From a virus, in IMG/VR virus record IMGVR_UViG_3300043313_001510, positions 1-55,963 of that record: a stretch of 55,963 bases of DNA. The stretch is one strand, 5' to 3'. The notes beneath the pieces were generated by a model. That model saw only the letters and a program-made list of their open reading frames with translations, ran no database searches and had not been told where the DNA came from. Below, in pieces: positions 22,058 to 32,069 of this stretch (position 1 is the stretch's first letter; each line of letters starts with the position of its first letter). The position numbers and the translations under genes were made by a program.

Positions 22058-24751
22058 TCAGCGTATCCCTCGGAATGCCCACGACGCGGTGCCCGCCGCC
22101 GGAGCGTTCGCCTTGAAGTACCACACATCGAAGGTGTTGGTCACCCCCGTCCCGACGATCACGTTGTCGAACGTCGCGGTGACATTCGCCACGTTGCCTT
22201 GCGGCGTGACCTGAATCGCCACCCATGCGGAGTAGCGGTTTTCCAGCGTGATCGTCGCCTTGCCGGTCGCCCCGACGCTGACGCTGCCCTGCTCGGTGAT
22301 CAGCACCGCGACCAGTGACACGGTCCAGTTCTGGAGCGAGCGGATCACAGTGCCGGCCGCGATATTGAGGCGGCAGCGAACATAGCGCACCGACTTCACC
22401 TCGCTCGCCCCGATGGCCGTGTAGGTCACGTTGTCGAGCGAGGTCTCGACCGTCATCACCACGCCACCCGCCGGCCCATTGAGTAGCGTATACGGTGCGG
22501 TGCACGTGACGCGCGTGCTGATCGGAACGCCGAAGTCATACGGCGTCGTCTGCATGGTCGCGGCCACGGCATTCGGCGACGCGATGATCACGTCCTTCAG
22601 CACGTCGTTGAACGTGCCGGTGTTGTTATTCGGGTCGGTCGCGCCGTCGGCCCACAAGCCCGCGAGATCGGTGTTGACCATGATCGGCGTGCCGCCGCCG
22701 AACGGTGTCCACACTTGACATTGCGTGGTCGTGTAGCCGAGGAACGGATTGGGTCCGACCACGTTCAGGTTCTGGTCGGCCGTGACCTGCACGGTCTGGC
22801 GCGCCTCGGTGGCCGAGTAGTGGCCGGTCGTGTCCTTCGCCTTGATCGCGTAATCGACGGTGCCGACCGGCTGCGAGTTCAGCACGGTGTTGGTCGCCTG
22901 CAACTTCGACACCGGCACCATCGCGCTCCACGCCTGCCCGACCGTGCCGCGGCGAATCTCGTACTCGTCGCGGTCGAGGTCGGGGATCGCGGACCACGAC
23001 ACATACACGTTGCCGCCCGCCTCGATGCAGACGAAGTTCGCCACGTCCGATGGCGGCGCGGTCTTGCCCAGCACCAGCAGGTCGGCCGACGTAACCTGCG
23101 GAGAGACCAGCCCGCTCGTCCCGACCGCGGCGACGATGGCGCGATAGACGTGCTGCTCGTCGACCGCGGTCGAGATGTACTCGCTGATCGGCATGTTGCT
23201 GGTCTCAATGTACACGCCGAGCGTGGCATCGAAGATCGCAATGGAATAAAACGCGACCGGCGCGCCGGTGGCATCCGGCCAGTCGATGCGCAGCCGCGGC
23301 CGGAAGTCGCCGTTCGCGAACTGGATCAGTTCCTCGGCCATCGTCACCGGCCCCGCAAGGTCGGGCGCGACGTTCGACGGCGGCACCAAATCGCCGGGCG
23401 CGATGATCTCGCCCGGCGGCGGCAGCGGGTTGTCGGTGAACATCGCATCGTTGTAGCTTTCGGCCGTCACCTGCCAGCGGCCGAATCCCTGATCGACCAT
23501 GTTGACGATGGACAGCTTCGCGCCATGCAGGCCGTACTCGGGGAACTCCATCGCCACGACATCGCCGGGCCGATAGTTGATCGCCTCGTCGAACGCGCGC
23601 CACGACGCGGCCAGTTGCGAATACAGGATCTGATTCAGGCGACGCCCCGCCACGCGCGACGCCATCTCCTGCCAGAAGATGCCGGGCAGATTGACGCCTG
23701 ACTCGCGCCCATCGTCGAGCGCGTTGGCCGGCTGCGTGGTCGGGCGCGTGCTGGGTGGGTACGCGGTCCAGTCGGTATAGCTGACCGTGACGTGCGTCGG
23801 CAACTCGCGCTGCGAGCGCAGCGACAGGTCGAAGCTGTCCTTGACGATATCGCGCTTCGACAGGTTGAGCGACACCGCCCGCGCGCGCAACGGCGTGAGG
23901 TAGTAGACGCCCGCGCGCCGCCACAGCATACAGCCCGTGTACGCGGCGATCTGGTTCAGCCAGTCCTCGACCTTCTGCTGCGTGGTGAGCGCGAGCGCCA
24001 TGCGATAGCGCGCGGTGGTGCCGACCACCTCGTCATTGAAGTCGGCCGCCGCCGAGAACGACGCCACGTCGTACTGCCCGCCCATACCATAGACCGTGCT
24101 GCTGATGTAATCCGCCAGACACAGCACCGGGTTGCTGTACTTGTCGCCGGTCGCAAACGTGCCGGTCCGCATATCGATGATCTTGCGGCCCGCGGTCTTG
24201 ACGACGAAGTTCGGCGCGCCACTGATCGACACGGTGGTCGGCAGCGTGACGCGCACGTAGGCGTAGCCGCGCATCGTGTCGTTGAACGTCTTGCCACGGA
24301 ACGCATACGCGGCCTTCAGCGGCGCATCGACATTCTGCGTCGTGGTGCCGAGATACTTGGCGAAGTTCGTCGCCCCGGTGTTGTCGATGTAGACCTCGTC
24401 GATCTGCATCAACTCGCCATAGCCCAGCGCGCCGAGCAGCAGCAATTGCCCGTACTGATCGACCACCATCCCGGCCATGCGCAGCCCGAGCCAGATCGGG
24501 TAGCCGTACAGCACCGGGATGATCTGGTCGATGGCCGACACCGACTGCTGCGTGACCTCGACCATGCGCGGCGCGACGTTGACCTTCGACGCGGGGATCG
24601 TGCTGCTGACATCGACCGTGATCCAGTTGCCGCCGACCGTCGGCACCTTCGGCTTGTCGGGGATGATCTGCGCCGTTTCCAGCGGGGTATAACGCGGCTT
24701 CTCCGTTATCCCCGTCTGGGTCGGCGTGTACGTGGGGCGTGTCTCGGCCAT
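22058..24751 (-). CDS. Tail tip/host specificity protein (lambda J-like), 897 aa
   Basis: N-terminal 450 residues contain the J-type hub signature region (YGYPIWLGLRMAGMVVDQYG, ALTTQQKVEDWLNQIAAYTG, YYLTPLRARAV), followed by fibronectin-III-like repeats (about 480-680, e.g. YVSWSAIPDLDRDEYEIRRG) and a beta-rich C-terminus. Such proteins close the tail tube and contact the host. Smaller than lambda J, with fibres supplied by separate downstream genes. Confidence 0.82.
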   Translation of the reverse strand: MAETRPTYTPTQTGITEKPRYTPLETAQIIPDKPKVPTVGGNWITVDVSSTIPASKVNVAPRMVEVTQQSVSAIDQIIPVLYGYPIWLGLRMAGMVVDQYGQLLLLGALGYGELMQIDEVYIDNTGATNFAKYLGTTTQNVDAPLKAAYAFRGKTFNDTMRGYAYVRVTLPTTVSISGAPNFVVKTAGRKIIDMRTGTFATGDKYSNPVLCLADYISSTVYGMGGQYDVASFSAAADFNDEVVGTTARYRMALALTTQQKVEDWLNQIAAYTGCMLWRRAGVYYLTPLRARAVSLNLSKRDIVKDSFDLSLRSQRELPTHVTVSYTDWTAYPPSTRPTTQPANALDDGRESGVNLPGIFWQEMASRVAGRRLNQILYSQLAASWRAFDEAINYRPGDVVAMEFPEYGLHGAKLSIVNMVDQGFGRWQVTAESYNDAMFTDNPLPPPGEIIAPGDLVPPSNVAPDLAGPVTMAEELIQFANGDFRPRLRIDWPDATGAPVAFYSIAIFDATLGVYIETSNMPISEYISTAVDEQHVYRAIVAAVGTSGLVSPQVTSADLLVLGKTAPPSDVANFVCIEAGGNVYVSWSAIPDLDRDEYEIRRGTVGQAWSAMVPVSKLQATNTVLNSQPVGTVDYAIKAKDTTGHYSATEARQTVQVTADQNLNVVGPNPFLGYTTTQCQVWTPFGGGTPIMVNTDLAGLWADGATDPNNNTGTFNDVLKDVIIASPNAVAATMQTTPYDFGVPISTRVTCTAPYTLLNGPAGGVVMTVETSLDNVTYTAIGASEVKSVRYVRCRLNIAAGTVIRSLQNWTVSLVAVLITEQGSVSVGATGKATITLENRYSAWVAIQVTPQGNVANVTATFDNVIVGTGVTNTFDVWYFKANAPAAGTASWAFRGIR

Positions 24752-24754
24752 CGC

Positions 24755-25201
24755 TTACGGGAATTCGACGAGATCGACGGTGGCGGTCGACAGCCCGAGG
24801 CCGTGGAATACGCGCTTCGGCGGCGACGAGAACAACACCGGCAGCGGTGCCGGTGAGCCGCACGGCCCCCACGGGATCGTGAATGGCTGGATGCGGTTGG
24901 CGCGATAGAACGCGTCGAGCGTCGCCCACTCGGCCTCGTCGATCCCGCGCAGCGCGCCGCCGATGTGATGCTTCGGCTGGATGTAGAACGAGCGCGCACG
25001 GCCGGTGCCATCGACCGCGCGGTCGATCTTCACGTCGTCCTCAAGGTCGTCGTTGCTGGTCAGCGACAGCTTGTCGGCGAGCGTCGGCGGGAACGCGACG
25101 AGCATGCCCGGCCCGGCCGGATCGGCGGGCGTCTGGCCCGGCTCCGGCGGCAGCGGCAGCGGCGGCACGCCGAGCGGTGGCGGATCGATGATGCTGCTCA
25201 T
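24755..25201 (-). CDS. Tail assembly protein, 148 aa
   Basis: A Pro-rich N-terminus, then RARSFYIQPKHHIGGALRGIDEAEWATLDAFYR and a C-terminal beta segment. The size and position between the tape measure and tail tip match small minor tail proteins. A CCGGCA-like palindrome at about 24838 lies inside the coding region. Family not named. Confidence 0.65.
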   Translation of the reverse strand: MSSIIDPPPLGVPPLPLPPEPGQTPADPAGPGMLVAFPPTLADKLSLTSNDDLEDDVKIDRAVDGTGRARSFYIQPKHHIGGALRGIDEAEWATLDAFYRANRIQPFTIPWGPCGSPAPLPVLFSSPPKRVFHGLGLSTATVDLVEFP

Positions 25202-25668
25202 TTCGGCTGATCCTTGAAGATGATCACGACATTGTTCCAGTCGATGCGCAGCCCCTTCTGTGGCAGCACGCTGAATCCCAACTCGGGGCGAAAGCGTTGG
25301 CGCGGCGCATACATGATCGCCATCGCGCGGTCGAACAGCGTGAGCCGCACGTCATTGATCAGCGCAGGCGCGCCATCGATCACGCCCGAGAACGTGAGTT
25401 CGGTGTTCGTGTCGGTGGCGACCTCGCCGTAGAACAGCCACACGCGCACGACGCGGCCGACCACGCCCTGCGACAGAATCAGTTGCGTCATCGACGGATC
25501 GCCACCGGGCAGCGTCAATTGCTGGCCGCTGAAAACCCAGCCGCTCGACACCCACGTATGCCCCGACCACGATTGCAGTCCGCGCGTGCTGAAGTAGCGG
25601 ACCGGCGCGAAGCCGATCTCGATCAGGTAGCCGGGGCGCGTGACCGGGGCGGATGTGTCGAGCGGCAT
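25198..25668 (-). CDS. Minor tail protein, 156 aa
   Basis: The ATG at 25668 overlaps the tape-measure stop by one base (TGATG); a GTG at 25671 is also possible. Contains GYLIEIGFAPVRYFSTRGLQSW and an acidic-then-basic beta core, like the tail-tip baseplate-hub proteins that follow tape measures. Overlaps the next gene by 4 nt. Confidence 0.7.
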   Translation of the reverse strand: MPLDTSAPVTRPGYLIEIGFAPVRYFSTRGLQSWSGHTWVSSGWVFSGQQLTLPGGDPSMTQLILSQGVVGRVVRVWLFYGEVATDTNTELTFSGVIDGAPALINDVRLTLFDRAMAIMYAPRQRFRPELGFSVLPQKGLRIDWNNVVIIFKDQPK

Positions 25669-28600
25669 CACTGACCTCCGCTATCCCCGCCGCCGCCGCC
25701 GTAGTCGCCGCCATAGGTGACCTCGGTTGCAATCCGATCATCCTGCACATGGATGTTGACGTTGTGGTCGCGCATATTGGCGACGCGCGTCGCGCCAGTG
25801 TTGAACGTGTCGGCCGACGCCTTCACCGCGTCGGTGATGTCCTTGATCTTGGTCGTGTAGAAGTCGCGATCCGTCTTGGCATCGTCGGCGATTTTCTTCA
25901 TCGACGCGTCGAGCCGCTTGTCCGCTTCCTTCTGCACCTTGTCGAGACCGTCGAGGAATTCCTTGGACTTCGCCTTCTGTTCCTCGGGCGTGAGCATGGA
26001 GAACGCCGAGTTGATCGACTGATTCAACTGCTCCGAGATACGCAGGATTTCATCGGGGTCGGTCGCGTTCTGCAACTTCGTGAACAGGTCGCGCGCTTTC
26101 TTCTGCTCGCGCTCGTACAACTGATCGGGCGTCAGCGCGGCCTTCTCGATGGTGTCGCGCGTATTGCCGAACATCTCGTCCATGCCGGCCTTGGCCTTCA
26201 TGATCCCGGTCAGCAGATTGACGGTTGCGACATACATCCCTTGGATGTTGGTCGTCAGATCGACAATGCCCTGCGCCGTCGTCGGCGTATCGTCGGCGAA
26301 TTTCTTCAGCGCCTCACGCTGGCGGTTCCACCCCTCCAGTGCAGTCTGGTTCGCGAGTTCCCACGCATCGGTCGCATCGCCGAGCGGGTCGTCCATCGCG
26401 GCGATGGTCTCGACCAGTTGATGCAGCGCGCCCGCGGTGGCGATGATGTTGTCGACATCTGCGTCGCTGGCCGTCGACGCCACGACGACATCCAGAATGT
26501 CGGCAATCTCCTGCGGCAACTCCGACGCCTGCAACGCCGCCAGCAATGCGCGCTTGCTCTCGGTCCCGATGGCCGCCTGCAACGACTCGTCATCGCGTCC
26601 GGCATCGACGTTCAACTGCTTGAAGATTTCCTCGCCGCCCGCGCCATACACGCCGGCCGACACGCGCGACTGCGCGGTGCCCTGCGGATCAGTATCAAAG
26701 CCGAACGCGAAGCCGAGGTCGCTGCGTGCCGTGCCGCCAAGTCCCTCGACCGCCTGCTTATACGAATCGGCCAGCGCGTCGGTGAGTTGCTTGATATCCG
26801 AGTCCGCATGATCGGGCGTGTAGTAGCGGCCGCCCGGCACATCTTCCTCGCGGATGCCGGTGGTCGCGAAGCCGCCTTCCTTCGCGCCGCCCTGTGCCTG
26901 CGCGAGCAGCGTGTATGCGATGTAGGCGACCGCGATGATCGCGCCGATCACCGGGATCATCGCCACCATCGACGCGCCCAGCGTGGCCGTCGCGGTGGTA
27001 GTCACGGCCATCTCCGTCGCGAGCGCCGACGCGCCGCCGGTCGCCGCACCGAACGACGCCGCCATCCCGCCGCCGGCCGCCGCACCGAACGAGCCAGCCG
27101 CCACGCCGCCCGCGCCGCCCGCGAGTGAGGTCGCCAGCGCCGACGTCCCGAGACCAGCCGCGCCCGCGCCGAACGATGCGGCCGTGCCCGCGCCGATGGT
27201 CGATGCCGCGGTAAAGCCGCCCGCCACGCCCGCGCCGCTGGAGAACAGCGACGCCAGCCAGCCGCCGGCCGTGCTGGCCCCGCTGCTGAATAGGCTCGAC
27301 AGCATCGACCCGCCGGTCTGTCCGACCGCGCCGCCCACCGCATCGCCCACGCCGCCGGTCATCGATCCGACCAGCGACACGATCCACTTTTTGACGGTCA
27401 ACTGATACAGCACGTCGAGCAGGTATTTCTTCAGGTCCGCGCCGACACGCTTCGCCCAATCGCTGACGCCCTTCATGCCCTCGCCGAACGATTCGACGAA
27501 CGACTGCCCATAACCTTCCGCGGTTTTCAGGAGATCGGCATTGGCCTTCACCGTTTCGTTGTAATCCGCAGTCGCCTGCCGCGCATCGCCCAGCGCATCG
27601 GCGACCTCATACAACCGGATCGCTTCCGCCTTCGCCTCGTCGCTCGCGTCGCTGGTCAGGACGTTGTTGAGCCGCATCTGCGCGATGTACTTTTCGCGCT
27701 CGCGCCCCACCAGCCCGAGCGCGGAACGTTCCTCGTCGAGCGCCTCGACCAGCTTGTTGTACTGCGCGCTGGTCGCCAGCGAATTGTTGAACTTCAGTTG
27801 CGCGGTCGTCGCATCGACGATGGACTTCAGCAGCGCCTTGTATTCCTCCGACGCATTCTCCAGCGCATCAATCGCGCGCTTCATCTTGTTCGCGGTGAGA
27901 TCGGCCAACTGATCGCCGGTCTTGCCGAACGCCGCGCCCGCCTCGCGCGCGGCATCGCGCTGATCGATCAGCGAGTCGTACATCTTCTCGGCGTCGGTGA
28001 CGCCCTTGGTGTAGACGGCCGACAGCGCGGCCAGCGAATCCGCGAGCGCCTTCTGTCCCGCGATGGCCGCCGGATCAAGCGACAGGATCAGCTTGTACTT
28101 TTCCGCGTACTGCTCGACCGAATAGCCCAGCTTCAGCCAGTTCGTATTCAGCAGGTCGAGCAGCTTGATGGTCTGCTCGCTGCGCCCCTCGGCCTGCGCG
28201 CGGCCGACGTTGTCCAACTGCTCGCGAATCTTGGCGAGCGCATCGGCGGCCTTGTTCGACTCGTCCTTCTGTCCGCTCAAATTCTGTTGCAGCGTCTTGG
28301 CATCGACCGCATGCTTCTGCGTCGCCTCGGCCGTCTTGACGTGCTGCTCGCCGAGACCCCAGATCGACTTGATCGATTCGGCCGCGGCCTTGGAGTTCTC
28401 GTTCATCTGGCGCTGCATATCCTCCAGCACCTTGTTGGCCGCGCTGAATCCCTGCGTCGCCAGCGTGACCGCAACGGCCACCAGTCCCGCCATGCCCAGC
28501 GCGAGATTCTTGACGAACGTCACGGTCACGACGAGTGCCGTGCCGAACACGCGCAGCGCGCCGCCCAGCACCTCGCCCAGCACCGACGCCACCGACCCGC

Positions 28601-29381
28601 CGCTCTCCGACGTTTTGCCGAACGCATCCAGCAATCCCGACAGCGCGGGCAGCACGCCCTCGACCACCTTGTTCATCATCCGCTGCGATCCGTCGTGCAG
28701 CAGGTCCAGCTTGTCCTTGAAGTCCTTCGCGCGTTTCGCAGCCTCGTCGTTCGACCCGCCGAACACTTCGATCTGATGGCGCGCGATCTCCAGATTCTCG
28801 GCCAGTTCCTTCGCCGCCTTCAGTGCATCAGTGGCACTTTTGCCGAGCAGCTTTTGTGCGGTCGCCGAGCGCAGCGCGGGGTCCTCGATCTGCGCGAGTT
28901 GCGCGATCACGTCCTTGTAGACATCGGTGCCCAGCCGCGCCTTGCCGTTCACGTCGGTGATCTCGACGCCCAGCGCCTTGAACAACTCGGCCGCCTTCGA
29001 CGTGGGATTGCTCGCTTGAACGATCTCCGCGTTCAGCGTTTTCATCTGCTTGCTGAAAGACTCCATGCTGGTGCCCGACAGCTTCAGCGCGAGCGTCAGT
29101 TCGTCCAGCGCGGAGACCGGCGTGTCGAGCGCCGCGCCCAACTCCTGCAATTCGGCGGCATGATCGATGGCTTCGCTGAATGCCTCGCCGAATTTCTCGA
29201 CGACCGCCGTGAGCGCGAACATCTTCGCGAAGTGACCGGCGACCTCGCCGCCCAGATCCTTGAACGATTTGGAGATCTCGCTCTTGGTCGCCTTCACCTC
29301 CTGCTCGACCCGTTGCAGCGCGTTCGTGAACTGCCCGATATCGAGCGACAGCTTCGCGACCAGTTCACCGAGCGTGGCCAT
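25668..29381 (-). CDS. Tail tape measure protein, 1237 aa
   Basis: MATLGELVAKLSLDIGQFTNAL is a typical N-terminus. Long amphipathic helical stretches follow (residues about 30-300 and 350-660), with a hydrophobic segment (GAIIAVAYIAYTLLAQ, about 810) and Gly/Ala-rich low-complexity regions. The length predicts a long flexible tail. The two tail chaperone products are encoded just upstream, as in siphoviruses. Start chosen at the ATG inside the frameshift product's end. Confidence 0.93.
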   Translation of the reverse strand: MATLGELVAKLSLDIGQFTNALQRVEQEVKATKSEISKSFKDLGGEVAGHFAKMFALTAVVEKFGEAFSEAIDHAAELQELGAALDTPVSALDELTLALKLSGTSMESFSKQMKTLNAEIVQASNPTSKAAELFKALGVEITDVNGKARLGTDVYKDVIAQLAQIEDPALRSATAQKLLGKSATDALKAAKELAENLEIARHQIEVFGGSNDEAAKRAKDFKDKLDLLHDGSQRMMNKVVEGVLPALSGLLDAFGKTSESGGSVASVLGEVLGGALRVFGTALVVTVTFVKNLALGMAGLVAVAVTLATQGFSAANKVLEDMQRQMNENSKAAAESIKSIWGLGEQHVKTAEATQKHAVDAKTLQQNLSGQKDESNKAADALAKIREQLDNVGRAQAEGRSEQTIKLLDLLNTNWLKLGYSVEQYAEKYKLILSLDPAAIAGQKALADSLAALSAVYTKGVTDAEKMYDSLIDQRDAAREAGAAFGKTGDQLADLTANKMKRAIDALENASEEYKALLKSIVDATTAQLKFNNSLATSAQYNKLVEALDEERSALGLVGREREKYIAQMRLNNVLTSDASDEAKAEAIRLYEVADALGDARQATADYNETVKANADLLKTAEGYGQSFVESFGEGMKGVSDWAKRVGADLKKYLLDVLYQLTVKKWIVSLVGSMTGGVGDAVGGAVGQTGGSMLSSLFSSGASTAGGWLASLFSSGAGVAGGFTAASTIGAGTAASFGAGAAGLGTSALATSLAGGAGGVAAGSFGAAAGGGMAASFGAATGGASALATEMAVTTTATATLGASMVAMIPVIGAIIAVAYIAYTLLAQAQGGAKEGGFATTGIREEDVPGGRYYTPDHADSDIKQLTDALADSYKQAVEGLGGTARSDLGFAFGFDTDPQGTAQSRVSAGVYGAGGEEIFKQLNVDAGRDDESLQAAIGTESKRALLAALQASELPQEIADILDVVVASTASDADVDNIIATAGALHQLVETIAAMDDPLGDATDAWELANQTALEGWNRQREALKKFADDTPTTAQGIVDLTTNIQGMYVATVNLLTGIMKAKAGMDEMFGNTRDTIEKAALTPDQLYEREQKKARDLFTKLQNATDPDEILRISEQLNQSINSAFSMLTPEEQKAKSKEFLDGLDKVQKEADKRLDASMKKIADDAKTDRDFYTTKIKDITDAVKASADTFNTGATRVANMRDHNVNIHVQDDRIATEVTYGGDYGGGGGDSGGQ

Positions 29382-30089
29382 TCGGCTTCCCCTTGGGCTT
29401 GCGCGTGACGGTGCGGTGCTTCAGCTTCGACGATGCGGTGATGAACGCGTGCGTCACGTGCGCCGCCTCACGCGCGCCCGCGGATGGTGGACGCCCGCGC
29501 GGTTCGGCCGCGGTCTTGTCGAGGAACGGCATGAAGTCGGACGGCTTCGCCGACCGGCTCCCGCCCATGGCGCGCGCGATCACGGACGCAACGATGCCCG
29601 TCCGTAGATCAGCGCGGAAATCGCCGAAGGGCTGTTGGCGGTAATACACAGCCCATTCGGCGATCTCGGTCGCCGGCATGGATTCCTCGATCTCTCGCAC
29701 GGTCTTGCCGAGCGCGAGTGCAACGGTGAACAGGAAGTGCCGTTCCGGCGTCAGACTTTTGGGGGTTCGACGCCGATGCCGTTGTGCTTGTTCGCCTGTT
29801 CCATTGCAGCCTTGACCAACTGCCACGGCAACGACAGGACGTGCTGCACATCTTCCTTCACATCAGGATTGAAGACGTAGCTGTTGTCCTCGTTCACCAG
29901 CACCCGGCACAACGCCCTCGCGAGTGCGGCGTGGTTTTCCTCGCCGCTCGTCTTGAGGTCGGACTGCTGCGACAGAATCTGGCCGACGGTCAGGGTACGG
30001 AAGTACACCGTGCCCCATCCGTCGACCTCGGCCGCAGACGGCTTCGGGTTGGCAGTCGCAAGTATCGCGTCACGGATCGACATAGGCAT
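29365..30089 (-). CDS. Tail assembly chaperone, long form by -1 frameshift (lambda GT-like)
   Basis: Both frames are joined by the slippery heptamer CCCAAAA at 29763-29757 (minus strand), where the zero frame reads CCA AAA and then GTC TGA. A -1 slip continues into a 130-aa basic extension (SLTPERHFLFTVALALGK... to KPKGKPNGHAR), giving about 241 aa. Both products precede the tape measure and should bind it during tail assembly. Confidence 0.85.
29751..30089 (-). CDS. Tail assembly chaperone, short form (lambda G-like)
   Basis: 112 aa, ending at TGA three bases past the slippery site. N-terminal beta segment (VYFRTLTVGQILSQQ) and helices with conserved-looking RALCRVLVNEDN. The start shares one base with the tail tube stop (TGATG). 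Confidence 0.85.
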   Translation of the reverse strand: MPMSIRDAILATANPKPSAAEVDGWGTVYFRTLTVGQILSQQSDLKTSGEENHAALARALCRVLVNEDNSYVFNPDVKEDVQHVLSLPWQLVKAAMEQANKHNGIGVEPPKV

Positions 30090-30859
30090 CAGGCCGCTTG
30101 TGCGTACTGCGGTTGCTGCTGCTCACGTCCCGGCCCGCGACGCCCCGCACGCTGCGCGTCGGCTTCCAGCGCAGTCGGTCCCTCGATGAAGATCGGCGCG
30201 CCGGTGATGCGCAGCACGACGTTCGATTCGAGTGCCGCATTCACGCCGCCCGACAGCGTCATCTGGCGCACGAACGCTTGGAACAGCCACACGCCCATCG
30301 ACTCGCCCGTGTCATCCTCGGGCAGCACCAGCCGCCACCAGAGGATCGTGCCGTCGGCCTTGGCCGCCTGCATGGTCTTCTGCGCGGGGTCGCTCGGGAC
30401 GTAGTTCATGGTGAAGTTGAACGCGCCGAAGTCTTGCAGGCCCGGCCGGAATTCCATCGCCTCGCTACACATCGTGGTCACATCGATCTCGGACGCCTGA
30501 CCGTCGAAGCCGGTGAAGTTGCGCGCCTCGCACACGTCATCGAAGTTGCCGGTGCCGATGCCGGTCGCCACGCCGCCCGACGTGTACGCGCCGAAGCCCG
30601 TCGCATCGACGCCCTCCAGCGAGAAGCCCGTGGGCGTCACGCTCGTCGCCACGCCGACCGCGCCATTGATCTCGACCATGCCCTGCACATCGGCGATCTC
30701 GACCACATCGCCATCGCCGAACGTGTTGGCCGCGGTGAACACCGGCGGGTTGGCCGCGGTGATTGCGGTGATCGGTGCCGTCACCGGCGCGACCTGACCG
30801 CCCTGCACGCCCAGCCGCGTGCCCTGCGAGGATACGGCTTCGCTCTTGAATCCAGCCAT
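30089..30859 (-). CDS. Major tail (tube) protein, 256 aa
   Basis: Beta-rich protein with an Ig-like stretch (PITAITAANPPVFTAANTF, VVEIADVQGMVEING) and a central FNFTMNYVPSDPAQKTMQAAKADG segment common to phage tube proteins. Directly precedes the chaperone genes. The C-terminal 30 residues are basic and Gln-rich. Confidence 0.82.
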   Translation of the reverse strand: MAGFKSEAVSSQGTRLGVQGGQVAPVTAPITAITAANPPVFTAANTFGDGDVVEIADVQGMVEINGAVGVATSVTPTGFSLEGVDATGFGAYTSGGVATGIGTGNFDDVCEARNFTGFDGQASEIDVTTMCSEAMEFRPGLQDFGAFNFTMNYVPSDPAQKTMQAAKADGTILWWRLVLPEDDTGESMGVWLFQAFVRQMTLSGGVNAALESNVVLRITGAPIFIEGPTALEADAQRAGRRGPGREQQQPQYAQAA

Positions 30860-30874
30860 GATGAAACCTCCGTC

Positions 30875-31279
30875 TTACGTTGAGGTGAGAAGCCGCGTCT
30901 TTCGTGCGGCGGATGAGAGCATAGGCTGTGCTTCCCAAATCTGGAAGTCCAACGTACGCCGGTAAATACCGATGGTCGGTTCGTATCCGTCCATCGCCAT
31001 GACAGGCACGTTCTTGTAGCCGAGTGCCGTGCCGCGCATGATCGACTCGATGGATGCGCCAATCTGTCCGGCTTCCATGACCGTCGTCGCGAACACGTCC
31101 ACGCGATAGCGTGCGTCCGACAGATTGCTCTGCCCGCACAGGGTGTTGATCGGGATGCTCGACACGGCCGTATAGCGGATCGCCGGGAACTCCGGCGCAT
31201 CCGGCAGGCGCACGGGATACACGCGTCCGTTGACCAGACCGGCCAGTGCTTTCTGGAGCGCGATGCCGACCGCGTTCAT
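30875..31279 (-). CDS. Tail completion protein (DUF3168-like), 134 aa
   Basis: VYPVRLPDAPEFPAIRYTAVSSIP and a helical ARYRVDVFATTVMEAGQIGAS match the gp17/DUF3168-type tail terminator fold, which caps the tail for head joining. Position between the gp10-like and tube genes is typical. Confidence 0.75.
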   Translation of the reverse strand: MNAVGIALQKALAGLVNGRVYPVRLPDAPEFPAIRYTAVSSIPINTLCGQSNLSDARYRVDVFATTVMEAGQIGASIESIMRGTALGYKNVPVMAMDGYEPTIGIYRRTLDFQIWEAQPMLSSAARKTRLLTST

Positions 31280-31716
31280 TTCTTCTTCCGCTCCAATTCG
31301 GCGATGCTGCCGACCAGCGATTCACGCATGAGATCGAGTGACTTTTCTTTCTCCGACTCGAAAGCCTGCGTCATGAAATGCCGGCCCTCGTATTTCACCG
31401 AGCCGAATTCCAGAATGAACCAGTACCACGGATCCCAATTCTCGCGGATCTGTTTCTTGCTGCCATGCCGCACGCCGATGTTATAGGAGAACACGGCGTC
31501 CTCGCGCTTCTGCCGCGCGTACGCAACGTTGTCGAGCAGCGCGCCGGATTCGATCAGACCGTAATCCAAGATGTTGTTCTTCGCCGCCTTCACGACATTC
31601 TTCGCCGCCTTGGCGACCGCGCGATACGCGAACTTCGTCTTGGTCTCCAGCGACAACCACTTCAGGTTGTTGGTCAGTTCCTCGACGCCCTTCCATTGGA
31701 TATCGACGGCGGGCAT
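31276..31716 (-). CDS. HK97 gp10-like head-tail protein, 146 aa
   Basis: AVDIQWKGVEELTNNLKWLS at the N-terminus, then ALLDNVAYARQKRED, and WDPWYWFILEFGSVKYEGRHFM, the classic HK97 gp10 signature. ATGA overlaps on both sides. Ends KKK. Confidence 0.88.
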   Translation of the reverse strand: MPAVDIQWKGVEELTNNLKWLSLETKTKFAYRAVAKAAKNVVKAAKNNILDYGLIESGALLDNVAYARQKREDAVFSYNIGVRHGSKKQIRENWDPWYWFILEFGSVKYEGRHFMTQAFESEKEKSLDLMRESLVGSIAELERKKK

Positions 31717-32069
31717 CAGGTGATCCGCTTCGCCAGCACGCGCAGCCGCCGATTGCCCTGCTCGGGATTCAGCACGCCGGTAATGTCGAACACGCCGCCA
31801 TGCTCGCCCTCGACCTGTGCGCGGTCAGTCGGGCGCAGCGGCGAGAACGGGTCGTAGCGGATCGAGATCTCGGCGTCCACGTCATCGATGTTGTGGGCCG
31901 CGCCGAAGTACTCGCGCGCGCTCACCGGCCCGACCGACGCCCACGCCGTGAACAGCGCGACGAAGGTCTCGACCGGCTGGCCCATCTCGTCCTGCCCCGG
32001 CGCGCGCCGCAGGAACGTCACGCGATGGCGCAGTTCGCCGGCCCTTATGCGTAGGTCAAGTTTGCCCAT
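31716..32069 (-). CDS. Head-tail adaptor (SPP1 gp16-like), 117 aa
   Basis: GELRHRVTFLRRAPGQDEMG and FTAWASVGPVSAREYF..., RYDPFSPLRPTDRAQV are diagnostic of the phage head-tail joining family. It overlaps the connector gene by 25 nt. The adaptor ring links portal-connector to tail completion. Confidence 0.88.
   Translation of the reverse strand: MGKLDLRIRAGELRHRVTFLRRAPGQDEMGQPVETFVALFTAWASVGPVSAREYFGAAHNIDDVDAEISIRYDPFSPLRPTDRAQVEGEHGGVFDITGVLNPEQGNRRLRVLAKRIT

Noticed and set aside
24836-24853. CCGGCA-like palindrome
   Set aside because: Lies within a tail gene, not at a stop codon; probably coding coincidence.
25653-29408. Long rightward open frames opposite the tape measure gene
   Set aside because: Arg/His-rich antisense translations without motifs; the minus frame is a canonical tape measure protein in a leftward operon.
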